From positions 62,001-126,000 of the forward strand of contig CAYMAS010000002.1 of assembly GCA_964388485.1 (NCBI GenBank): a stretch of 64,000 bases of DNA, in the 5' to 3' direction. Under the pieces are notes generated by a model. That model saw nothing but the letters and a program-made list of their open reading frames with translations, was not told the origin of the DNA and did no database searches. Numbering within the stretch: position 1 is the stretch's first letter; every line of letters begins with the position of its first letter. Shown here one piece after another: positions 24,699 through 32,748 of this stretch. Source of the stretch: JBCDKH01 sp964388485. GTDB taxonomy: Bacteria; Planctomycetota; Phycisphaerae; Tepidisphaerales; Tepidisphaeraceae. Made by a program: the position numbers and the translations under genes.

Positions 24699-25883
24699 AT
24701 GAACGAAGCGCCACGCCCTCCCGTCCGCCTTCCGTCGTCTTCCTCCCGTTCCGTCTCCTTCGCTCGCGGCTTCACGCTGGTCGAGCTCCTCGTCGTCATC
24801 GGCATCATCGCCTTGCTGGTCGGCATCCTCCTGCCGACGCTGGGTCGGGCTCGGGAGAGCGCCAACCAGGTGAAGTGCGCGAGCAACCTGCGGAGTGTCG
24901 GCCAGGGGTTCGCCCTCTACGCGGCCGACAACCGGCAGTTCCTGCCGGCGGCTTACATCTACGTGCCGGGCGGTGCGAATGGTCCGGGCACGACGGCAAC
25001 GTTGCCTCTGACCGGGACGGCCTTCGAAGACGTCGGCGGTGGAACGGCACCGGAACGCCAAGCCGGCTACCGCCACTGGTCGTGGCTCATCTACGGCGAC
25101 GGTGAAACGGTCGGTGAGGAAGCCTTCACGTGCCCGAACCTCGACTTCGGCGGCGGTCTGCCGCCGACCAACCCGAACCCGGCGGATCGTGTTGATGATC
25201 AGAATCCAGGCGAAGCTTGGAACCTCAACGGCATCGTGGATGAGCAGGTGCGACGCGTCGCGTTCACCGTGAACGAAGCGATCATCCCTCGCAACAAGTT
25301 CAAGGCACCGGAAGTCGCCGGCACCGTCAACAACGGCGTAGAGAATCAACGGGTGCCGATGGGTCGCATCCGCAATTCGTCCGGCGTCATCATGGCGACG
25401 GAGTTTATCAACAACCCCCGCATCATCTCGGAGAAGGACCCGAGCGACCCGACGCCGGGCTTCGAGTCCAAGAGCGAGCGGCCGGTTAGCGCTATCGGTC
25501 ACTCCTTCGAAGCTGACATCATGCAGGTCACTGAAGGCCTTAAGAACTTCTATGAGCCGAAGAACCCTCCGCCGGCCGTCATCATCAATCCGACGGCCGC
25601 GATCAAGTCGATCGGCTGGATCGGCCGCAATCACCAGGTGAAGGGCAACAAGAACGGGGAAGATCTTCGTGCCTCGAACTTCCTGTACGTCGACGGGCAC
25701 GTCGAGACGAAGCTGATCGAGCAGACGCTTCCGTCGGGTCTCGACTCGGATGCACCTCAATCGGCTCAAGACGCTTGGGAGGAGTCCATCGCCGGCCTTG
25801 GCGGCAACCGCTACGAGTGGGGCAACCCGATCTATGCGATCAAGGGAACGCCGAAGATCCAATATCTGCCGCTCGACGATTAG
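24699..25883 (+). CDS. Pseudopilin-like protein with prepilin N-terminus
   Basis: A 394-residue protein. A type IV prepilin/pseudopilin signal is present at residues about 24-52: RGFTLVELLVVIGIIALL followed by VGILLPTLGRARE, with cleavage by a prepilin peptidase expected before FTLVELL. The C-terminal region has LYVDGHVETK, the VDGH motif typical of planctomycete DUF1559-related pseudopilin-like proteins. These belong to large families of exported or secretion-associated proteins with no known specific role. The following gene encodes a PEP-CTERM protein 132 bp downstream. Confidence 0.88.
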   Translation: MNEAPRPPVRLPSSSSRSVSFARGFTLVELLVVIGIIALLVGILLPTLGRARESANQVKCASNLRSVGQGFALYAADNRQFLPAAYIYVPGGANGPGTTATLPLTGTAFEDVGGGTAPERQAGYRHWSWLIYGDGETVGEEAFTCPNLDFGGGLPPTNPNPADRVDDQNPGEAWNLNGIVDEQVRRVAFTVNEAIIPRNKFKAPEVAGTVNNGVENQRVPMGRIRNSSGVIMATEFINNPRIISEKDPSDPTPGFESKSERPVSAIGHSFEADIMQVTEGLKNFYEPKNPPPAVIINPTAAIKSIGWIGRNHQVKGNKNGEDLRASNFLYVDGHVETKLIEQTLPSGLDSDAPQSAQDAWEESIAGLGGNRYEWGNPIYAIKGTPKIQYLPLDD

Positions 25884-26015
25884 AAACCGGCCGCCGCTGA
25901 CTTGACGGTCGGCGACGGTCTTGCTGCCTCGGCAGCCAGAGCATTTACCGACGTCTTGTGCCGACCGCTCCGGCCGGCCCGTGGTAAGTGCGAACTTCAC
26001 GGAGCCCTGAGAAAC

Positions 26016-29000
26016 ATGTCTAAGCACCATCCGCGTATCGTCGCCGCCGCCAGCTTGACTGCGGCCGCCCTGACCCCAGCCGTTCTTGCCGACATCTCCA
26101 GCCTCGGCGACGGCATTGGCAACGAGTACCTCATTCAAACCACCGGCGCCACCGCCCTCAAAGCCTTCAGCAGCGCTGACGGCAACCGGGGCACCTACCT
26201 CCTCGGCCTGCCGACGCTGACCATCGGCGACACCGTCTACAACCTCAGCGGCGGTTTCGCCCAAGGCATCGGCCAGCAGGTCAACGGCGCTCCGAGCATC
26301 ATCGAACCGCCGAGCACCGCGGACCGAATCGTCTACGGCTACCACGAAACCGGCTCAGGCAACGGCATCAACGACCTGGCCATTCGCAACGGCCTGCTCA
26401 GCGGAAGCCCCGCCACCATCAGCAGCTCCAACCCGCACTTCGTCATGGGTGAGGAGTTCGTCAACTTCCCGACCAGCGGCCTGACCAACCAATACGACGC
26501 CTTCTACAACAACACGGCCAACGAGAAGGCTGTGCCCGGAGTCACCAACGCGTTCTACGACTACACGACCAACAGCAAGCCGCTGCCCCAGATCGCTTAC
26601 AGCGACGTCAGCTTCGAGCAGTTCTTCGCCCTCAGCGGCAATGAGTCCTTCGACGCCCGGCCGACCACCGCCGGCTACGGCCTCGGCCAGGACGCCACCC
26701 AGTACAACAATCGCCGCTTCACCACCAACGGCGAGAACTACCAGGATCTCCGCAGCGCCGACGCTCTTGACGGTGGCGTGACGCCCGGCACGACGAAGCT
26801 CCGCAACACCCCCGTCGCCGCCGTTCCCTTCACCATCAGCGCCAACCCCGGCACCGGTCTCGACTCCATCAGCGAAAGCGACGCACGCTTCCTGCAAGCG
26901 GTCGGCCGCCTCGAGAACGGCGTCAACTTCAACAGCGTCACCCGCGACTCAGGCTCGGGCACCCGTAACCAGGGCTCGAACAACCTCGTCCTCGACCCGA
27001 GCTTCGGCCAGGGCGAGCGTGACCGCGTCCAGCTCATCGACGCCAACGGCGATGCCATCGGTGCCGAGGCCAACCCGCGTCGCGACCGCCTCAACGGCGG
27101 CAGCCAACCCAACACCGTCGAGTACGGCCCATCGGCCATCGCTACGTTCGCTGACAAGCGATCGGGCAGTTCAGCCCTTCGCCCCACGGTTCAGGGTCAG
27201 CGGATGGCGTTGGGTGTCCTGAGCGTCGGCGACGTCGGCAGCCGGGCGAACAGCACGACGGAGTCGCGACCGGTTCGCGTGCTCGCCATCGACTTCGAGG
27301 GCGACGACTTCGTCGGTGCCGATCTCGGTGCGGTTCAGCCGACCGCCGACAATGTCACCAGCGGCCGCTACCAGCTTTGGAGTGCTGCCCAGGCGATCAC
27401 CGTCAGCGGCACGCTCGCCACCGGCGCCGACGCCAACGGCCAACTCTCGGGCGGCGTCTCGGAAGCCACATCGACCAACGGCCTGATCCGCAACCTCGAC
27501 GGTACCGTTGGCACCGGCACGATTCTCAACGACGTCGATGACGACGGCACGGGCACCGGAATCGTCAAGAAGTTCCTGCTCAACATCACTTCGGAAGCCT
27601 CGCTTGCCGACTTCACGGCACCCGACCCGAACAAGCTCACGCCTCTGGACACCATCATCTCGGCCGGGTTCATCCCGCTGCCGCTGATGGACGTCACCAA
27701 GGAGTTCGATGGTGACACGCAGATCACCGACACTCGCTCAGCTGCCGCCGACGCCGTCTACGCCGGCTCCGCCGGTGCCGAACTCCGCAGCAACCTGAGC
27801 TTCACCCGAGCCGGCGATTACAACGGTGCCGACGCGACCAGCCAGCGTTACCGCATCTACGACGTCGCCAACACCAGCGACATCAAAGACAACCCGCTGG
27901 GCAACATCGAAATCGGCTTCACCGACCGCACCTTCCTCGCCGGTGACCTCAACGGCGACCAGGTCCGTGACCTCGACGACGTCGAAGCCTGGGCCGAAGC
28001 GATCGGCGACACCGACGGCTTCCTCGCCGCCAACACCGACATCGACGCCTCGAGTCTCAACGTCACCACCGCTCCCGGCGGTGAGCTCGACGCCAGCGAG
28101 CTCGACTCCACCCAGAAGGCCGGCCTGCTCGCCCTGACCGACCTCAACGGTGACGGCAACGTTCAGGTTGTCGGCCCGAACGGTGTCATCGCCTACACGC
28201 CCGAGAACTACGCCGAGTACGGCCTCAACGCCGGCGTCGCCGGTGGCACCGACAAGGTCGTCGCCATCAGCCGCGAAGATGCCCGCTTCTTCCTCTACGG
28301 CTCGACCGTCGACACGAGCGACTTCGCCACCGCTCAGGAGAAGCGTGAACTCGGCGTTCGTCTGGGCCAGCTCAAGAAGAACGAGGCGATCACCCGCTTC
28401 AACGCCACGCTCGACCAGCTCGTCGTCGACGGCCGCATCAGCCAGGCCGACGCCGACGCCCAGAAGTTTGATCCGTTCGACGTCAACTTCGACGACGTCA
28501 GCGACCTCTCGGACGCTCAAGCGGTCAACCGCAACATCGGCCGCAGCTACACCAGCCTCGCCGACTCCATTGCCAGCGGCGACGATCTCGTCGCGGTCGA
28601 GCTGACCGACGACGCCGACATCACCTTCGTCTCCAGCGACGGCCCGGCGGACGGCGACCTGTCGGACTTCGAACGCATTCACGACGCGCTCGTCGCGTCG
28701 ATGGACTTCGTTCAAGGCGACTACACGCTCGACGGCACGGTCGACCTGTCCGACTTCACGGCCCTTCGCAACAACTTCGGCGGCACGTCGGCCGGCATTG
28801 GCTACGGCAGTGGCGACAGCGACTTCGACAACGACGTCGACTTGGGTGACTTCACGATCCTTCGCAACAACTTCGGCCTCTCCGTCGGCATGGCCGCGGC
28901 GGCTGCGGTCGTCGATGAAGCCCTCGACCTCAACCTCATCGTCAACTGGGACACGGGCGAGATCAGCCTGAAGGGTGAAGGCGACATCTCCGGTGTGCAA

Positions 29001-29297
29001 CTGCTCAGCGCGGACGGCGACCTGCTCGCCGGCCTGGGCGACACGCTCGGCATGAGCGTCCTGAGCGATGCCAGCGACAACTTTGCCATCGGCATGATCG
29101 AAGGCTTCGTCTCGATCGACGGCGAACTGTCGCTGGGTGAGTTGCTCACCCGCTTCGGTGGAGGTGACCTCAACGTTCAGGTCGCTACCGCCGGCGGCAA
29201 CCTCTACACGCCTTCGATGATTCTGGTTCCCGAGCCGACGCTGGCCATGGCCGGCTTCGCGGCGGGCAGCCTGCTGCTGCGTCGTCGTCGGGCTTGA
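26016..29297 (+). CDS. Large PEP-CTERM protein with PstS-like and dockerin-like regions
   Basis: A 1093-residue exported protein; ATG 26016 gives a clean signal peptide (MSKHHPRIVAAASLTAAAL). Residues about 25-420 resemble a phosphate/substrate-binding PstS-like fold: TTGATALKAF, ETGSGNGINDLAIRNG, IAYSDVSFEQFF and the RDSGSGTRNQGSNN loop that matches the SGTR anion-binding segment. Several dockerin/EF-like repeats follow: GDLNGDQVRDLDDVEAWAE, TDLNGDGNVQVV, GDYTLDGTVDLSDF then ALRNNFGG, and DSDFDNDVDLGDF then ILRNNFG. The C-terminus is a PEP-CTERM signal (VPEPTLAMAGFAAGSLLL ending RRRRA). It is a probable exosortase substrate and may bind an anion or act in a surface layer. Confidence 0.88.
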   Translation: MSKHHPRIVAAASLTAAALTPAVLADISSLGDGIGNEYLIQTTGATALKAFSSADGNRGTYLLGLPTLTIGDTVYNLSGGFAQGIGQQVNGAPSIIEPPSTADRIVYGYHETGSGNGINDLAIRNGLLSGSPATISSSNPHFVMGEEFVNFPTSGLTNQYDAFYNNTANEKAVPGVTNAFYDYTTNSKPLPQIAYSDVSFEQFFALSGNESFDARPTTAGYGLGQDATQYNNRRFTTNGENYQDLRSADALDGGVTPGTTKLRNTPVAAVPFTISANPGTGLDSISESDARFLQAVGRLENGVNFNSVTRDSGSGTRNQGSNNLVLDPSFGQGERDRVQLIDANGDAIGAEANPRRDRLNGGSQPNTVEYGPSAIATFADKRSGSSALRPTVQGQRMALGVLSVGDVGSRANSTTESRPVRVLAIDFEGDDFVGADLGAVQPTADNVTSGRYQLWSAAQAITVSGTLATGADANGQLSGGVSEATSTNGLIRNLDGTVGTGTILNDVDDDGTGTGIVKKFLLNITSEASLADFTAPDPNKLTPLDTIISAGFIPLPLMDVTKEFDGDTQITDTRSAAADAVYAGSAGAELRSNLSFTRAGDYNGADATSQRYRIYDVANTSDIKDNPLGNIEIGFTDRTFLAGDLNGDQVRDLDDVEAWAEAIGDTDGFLAANTDIDASSLNVTTAPGGELDASELDSTQKAGLLALTDLNGDGNVQVVGPNGVIAYTPENYAEYGLNAGVAGGTDKVVAISREDARFFLYGSTVDTSDFATAQEKRELGVRLGQLKKNEAITRFNATLDQLVVDGRISQADADAQKFDPFDVNFDDVSDLSDAQAVNRNIGRSYTSLADSIASGDDLVAVELTDDADITFVSSDGPADGDLSDFERIHDALVASMDFVQGDYTLDGTVDLSDFTALRNNFGGTSAGIGYGSGDSDFDNDVDLGDFTILRNNFGLSVGMAAAAAVVDEALDLNLIVNWDTGEISLKGEGDISGVQLLSADGDLLAGLGDTLGMSVLSDASDNFAIGMIEGFVSIDGELSLGELLTRFGGGDLNVQVATAGGNLYTPSMILVPEPTLAMAGFAAGSLLLRRRRA

Positions 29298-29322
29298 AGC
29301 ATCTAAACTGTTCCCACTTCCC

Positions 29323-29358
29323 GAAGGTCGCGTCCCGTGCAGGGCGCGGCCTTCTTTG
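29323..29358 (+). terminator. Factor-independent terminator after the large PEP-CTERM gene
   Basis: A 10-bp stem with one G-T wobble (arms 29323-29332 and 29345-29354) with a further inner pairing, followed by TTTG. It lies 26 bp after the PEP-CTERM gene stop and before purL. Confidence 0.7.
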
Positions 29359-29423
29359 CGTTCGTCAACGATAGAACGGTCAGACGAAGCATCAGCGACA
29401 CCGAGTTCCCTAGCCTGCTTAAG

Positions 29424-32096
29424 ATGGTTGCTCCTACCAGCGAAGTCACCGTTTTTCGCGTTGATGCCGTTCCCGCAAACGGTTCTGCAGCAGCGAAGCT
29501 GTACCTCATCGAAACGCCCGCGTCCGCGGATCAGGTGAGGCAGCTCGCCCTGCCGCTCCTGGCGGACGGTGTGCGGGACGTGGCGACGCTTCACGAAACG
29601 CCGCCGGTTGCCGACGATGATGTCGTGGAGGTTTGGCCGAAGCCGGGCGTCATGGATCCGGCGGCGGCGTCAGTGGAGGAGGCGTTGCGTCGTCGCGGGC
29701 TCGAAGTTGTCAGCGTCCAGACGGGTCGGCGGCTCAAGCGGGCGGACCTTGTTGCCAACGGCATCATCGAGGAGGTGCACGAGACGCCACACCTGCCGAC
29801 GTCGTTGCCGCATCCGCCGACGATGCCGTTCGAGCTACGGCACGTGGAGCTGACGACGCTCGACGACGACGGCCTCCAACGCCTCAGCCGCCAGGGCCAC
29901 CTGTTCCTCAACCTAGCGGAGATGCAGGCGATTCGCGACCACTATCAGACCCTCGGCCGCGAGCCAACGGACGTGGAACTCGAGACGCTGGCCCAGACGT
30001 GGAGCGAGCACTGCGTCCACAAGACGCTCAAGAGTGCTGTCAGCGTTCGCGACGAGAGCGGCAACGAGCTTCGCGGCTACGGCAACCTGATCAAGGAGAC
30101 CATCTTCGCCTCGACGCAGACGATCATGAAACGACGCAACGACGGCTTGTGCCTGAGCGTCTTCGTCGACAACGCCGGCGTCATTGCTTTCGACGACGAG
30201 GACGGCGTTTGCTTCAAAGTCGAGACCCACAACCGGCCCAGTGCCATCGAGCCATACGGCGGCGCTGCAACCGGAATCGGCGGCGTGATCCGTGACGTGC
30301 TTGGCACCGGACTCGGCGCGAGGCCGATCGCCTGCACCGACGTCTTCTGCGTCGCACCAGAGTCGGTCGAAGTGCCCAAAGGTGTCCTGCCACCGACGCG
30401 TGTGCTCGACGGCATTGTCGGCGGCGTACGTGATTACGGCAATCGCATGGGCATCCCAACCGTCAACGGCGCGATCGTCTACCACGATCATTACGTCGCC
30501 AACCCGCTCGTCTTCTGCGGCTGCGTCGGCGTGTTGCCACGGAACAAGATCGACAAGGCGGCGAGGCCGGGCGACTGCATCGTCGTCATGGGTGGACGCA
30601 CCGGTCGTGACGGCATCCACGGGGCCACGTTCAGCAGTGCCGAACTCACCGAGACGGCCGGCAGCGAATTCGGGCACGCGGTCCAGATCGGCAACGCGAT
30701 TACGGAGAAGAAGGTGGCGGACGTGTTGCTGATTGCTCGCGACCGCGGGCTCTTCTCGGCGGTGACGGATTGCGGAGCCGGCGGGTTGTCGTCGGCCGTC
30801 GGCGAGATGGGTGAGGACGTGGGTGCCGACGTGCAGCTCGACAAGGTGCCGCTGAAGTATGCGGGATTGCGTTATGACGAGGTCTGGATCAGCGAGGCAC
30901 AGGAACGCATGGTCTTTGCGGTGCCGGCGGAACAGCTCGATGCGTTGCTCGCCCTGTCGGCGGAGCACGATGTGGAAACGACCGCCATCGGCACCTTCGG
31001 CTATGGCAGCAATGAGCCGATGCTGCGGCTTTCGTGGAACGGCACGGAGGTCGCCGAACTTTCGATGGGCCTGCTGCACGACGGGGTGCCGATGCCGACG
31101 CGGGAGGCGGTGGTCATGCAAGCCGGCCCGGCCGTAGGTCGTGCTTCAGCACGACGCGAGCCGGACGTCGTGCTGAAGCACGACCTACTAGAGAAGCTCG
31201 CTGATCCGAACGTCGCCAGCAAGCACCGCGTCGTCCGGCAGTACGACCACGAGGTTCAAGGCAACACCATCGTCAAGCCGTTCGTCGGGCCGATGCAGAT
31301 CGGGCCGTCGGATGCGGCCGTGATGCGTGTCAAGCACGGCAGCAGTCGCGGCGTCGTGATGTCGTGTGGGTTGGCGCCGCACATCGAAGAGCCGTACCAG
31401 ATGAGCCTGCAGGCAATCGACGAGGCCGTTCGCAATGCGATCTGCGTCGGCGTGGATCCGGAGCGGATGGCGCTCCTGGACAACTTCTGCTGGCCCGGTA
31501 CGGACAACCCCGAGGCGATGGGCACGCTGGTGCGAGCGTGCGAAGCGTGTCGCGACGCGGCGTTGGCGTGGAACACGCCGTTCGTCAGCGGCAAGGATTC
31601 GCTCCACAACCAATTCACCGACCGGGAGACCGGCCGGACGATCAAGATCCCGCCGACACTGCTCATTAGTGTGTTCGGCATCATCGACGACGTGACGCGG
31701 GCGACCACAAGCGACCTCAAGCGAGCGGGAGACACGCTGTGGCTCGTGTCGGCGACGGGTGATGATCTTGAGTCGCGGTGGAGGTCTCACCTCGCGGTGA
31801 GCCGGCTAATCCGCGGCGGCACCGTGACGGCCGCTCACGACGTCAGCGACGGCGGCTGGCTTGTCGCCGCGGCGGAGATGGCGATCGGCGGCCATCTCGG
31901 GTTGGACCTGATCGATCTCGACGAGGCGTTTGAAGAGCCAATGACGAGCTACCTCGTTGCCGGCGAAGGCCTGAGCTTCGACGCTAGCCTCGTGACGCGC
32001 CAGGTCGGGACGGTGGTTCAGCGAGCTGAGCTTCGAGCCGGCGACGATGCGGTGCTGGTCGAGGCGCTGCGACGCTCCTGGCGCGGAGAAGCTTGA
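29424..32096 (+). CDS. purL: Phosphoribosylformylglycinamidine synthase, PurL subunit with N-terminal PurS-like part
   Basis: About 890 residues from ATG 29424. The first 80 residues look like PurS (VFRVDAVPANGSAAAKLYL; ADGVRDVATL). The catalytic PurL part follows: LETLAQTWSEHCVHKTLKS, VCFKVETHNRPSAIEPYGGAATGIGGVIRDVLGTG, GIPTVNGAIVYHD, ATFSSAELTE, TDCGAGGLSSAVGEMGED and TPFVSGKDSLHNQF. The enzyme makes FGAM from FGAR, ATP and glutamine-derived ammonia in purine synthesis; the glutaminase PurQ is not here. An odd feature: a palindromic repeat at 31134-31188 lies inside the coding region, in frame, and supplies the segment VGRASARREPDVVLKHDLL between the two halves. Confidence 0.95.
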   Translation: MVAPTSEVTVFRVDAVPANGSAAAKLYLIETPASADQVRQLALPLLADGVRDVATLHETPPVADDDVVEVWPKPGVMDPAAASVEEALRRRGLEVVSVQTGRRLKRADLVANGIIEEVHETPHLPTSLPHPPTMPFELRHVELTTLDDDGLQRLSRQGHLFLNLAEMQAIRDHYQTLGREPTDVELETLAQTWSEHCVHKTLKSAVSVRDESGNELRGYGNLIKETIFASTQTIMKRRNDGLCLSVFVDNAGVIAFDDEDGVCFKVETHNRPSAIEPYGGAATGIGGVIRDVLGTGLGARPIACTDVFCVAPESVEVPKGVLPPTRVLDGIVGGVRDYGNRMGIPTVNGAIVYHDHYVANPLVFCGCVGVLPRNKIDKAARPGDCIVVMGGRTGRDGIHGATFSSAELTETAGSEFGHAVQIGNAITEKKVADVLLIARDRGLFSAVTDCGAGGLSSAVGEMGEDVGADVQLDKVPLKYAGLRYDEVWISEAQERMVFAVPAEQLDALLALSAEHDVETTAIGTFGYGSNEPMLRLSWNGTEVAELSMGLLHDGVPMPTREAVVMQAGPAVGRASARREPDVVLKHDLLEKLADPNVASKHRVVRQYDHEVQGNTIVKPFVGPMQIGPSDAAVMRVKHGSSRGVVMSCGLAPHIEEPYQMSLQAIDEAVRNAICVGVDPERMALLDNFCWPGTDNPEAMGTLVRACEACRDAALAWNTPFVSGKDSLHNQFTDRETGRTIKIPPTLLISVFGIIDDVTRATTSDLKRAGDTLWLVSATGDDLESRWRSHLAVSRLIRGGTVTAAHDVSDGGWLVAAAEMAIGGHLGLDLIDLDEAFEEPMTSYLVAGEGLSFDASLVTRQVGTVVQRAELRAGDDAVLVEALRRSWRGEA
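31134..31188. repeat. REPIN-like inverted pair inside purL (GTAG type)
   Basis: Perfect 22-bp inverted arms at 31134-31155 and 31167-31188 with an 11-bp spacer. Each arm starts GTAG (inward) and contains the hairpin GTCGTGCT-TC-AGCACGAC. The central TGCTTCAGCA resembles GGGCTTCAGCCC of the copy at 12843, so both belong to one family. The element is read through in frame by purL. Confidence 0.8.
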
Positions 32097-32157
32097 CCCG
32101 GAGTAGAGAGACGATTCGAAGTAGGGAATTGCGACTGGGAGCGGAGAGGCGCGAGAC

Positions 32158-32232
32158 GGAGCGGCGTCGCTTGCGACGCGGTCTGTCTGGCAATGCTTGG
32201 ATGCTCCAACGCGTCGCAAGCGACGCCGCTCC
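32158..32232. repeat. REPIN-like inverted pair of hairpins (GGAG type)
   Basis: Perfect 23-bp inverted arms at 32158-32180 and 32210-32232, 29 bp apart. Each arm starts GGAG and contains a CGTCGC-TT-GCGACG hairpin. It lies in the gap between purL and the STAS gene on the opposite strand, two convergent genes, and could end both transcripts. A diverged copy is at 47290-47378. Confidence 0.8.
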
Positions 32233-32306
32233 ACATTGGATCGGAGCGTTTCACGTAGATCCTCGCCCCTCTGTTGTTTCGAACAGAACGCAGGATCTCG
32301 ATCGCT

Positions 32307-32666
32307 CTACTCTGCGGGCATATCGAAGATCGCGTCAAGTCGGGCGATGTGCATGAGCCCCTGGACGCGTGGCTGCAGGTGGACAAGCTTTACGCGTCGC
32401 TCGCCCTCCTTCGTGCCGCCGGAATCGCCGGCGACCTTTCGAGCCTCTTTGACAACCTCGACCAGGACCGCCAACGCGCTGCTGTCCATGTACGGCACCT
32501 CGCCCAGATCAAGCTCGACGCGAGTCGGCTGATGCTCGCGAACCAAATCCAGCAGGGCATCCCGTAGTTGCGGAGCGTTGTGGAGGTCGATCTCTCCCTC
32601 GACGCGGGCGAACGCGACGCCGTCCGCGAAGCTCGTCTCCTTCAGAAGGTCATCGCGTTCAGCCAC
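32307..32666 (-). CDS. STAS-domain anti-sigma factor antagonist
   Basis: A 119-residue protein with a GTG start. The fold of SpoIIAA/RsbV is evident: VAFARVEGEIDLHNAPQLRDALLDLV, RVELDLGEVPYMDSSALAVLVEVV and a C-terminal strand-helix. The serine in MDSSAL is the site normally phosphorylated by an anti-sigma kinase. Such proteins release sigma factors by partner switching. No kinase or phosphatase gene lies near; the neighbour is the Wzc-like kinase gene, so a role in controlling polysaccharide export is possible but only by position. Confidence 0.87.
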   Translation of the reverse strand: MAERDDLLKETSFADGVAFARVEGEIDLHNAPQLRDALLDLVREHQPTRVELDLGEVPYMDSSALAVLVEVVKEARKVAGDSGGTKEGERRVKLVHLQPRVQGLMHIARLDAIFDMPAE

Positions 32667-32700
32667 TGCGGAAGCGTAGGGAGCCCGATGAAGACAACGA

Positions 32701-32722
32701 GCCCCACATGAAGATGCGGGGC
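32701..32722 (-). terminator. Hairpin after the Wzc-like gene
   Basis: On the minus strand a nine-base stem (GCCCCGCAT with ATGTGGGGC, one wobble, loop CTTC) is followed by TCGTTGTCTTC. It lies 26 bp beyond the stop of the tyrosine kinase gene and fits a weak factor-independent terminator. Confidence 0.55.
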
Positions 32723-32748
32723 CGTGATGACTTCATCCGGAGATGACC

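Noticed and set aside
24552..26345. Open frame of 597 codons on the minus strand
   Set aside because: Antisense to the pseudopilin-like gene, which has a clear prepilin signal.
27738..29594. Open frame of 618 codons on the minus strand
   Set aside because: Mirror of the large PEP-CTERM gene; its valine/glutamate-rich composition is typical of shadow frames.
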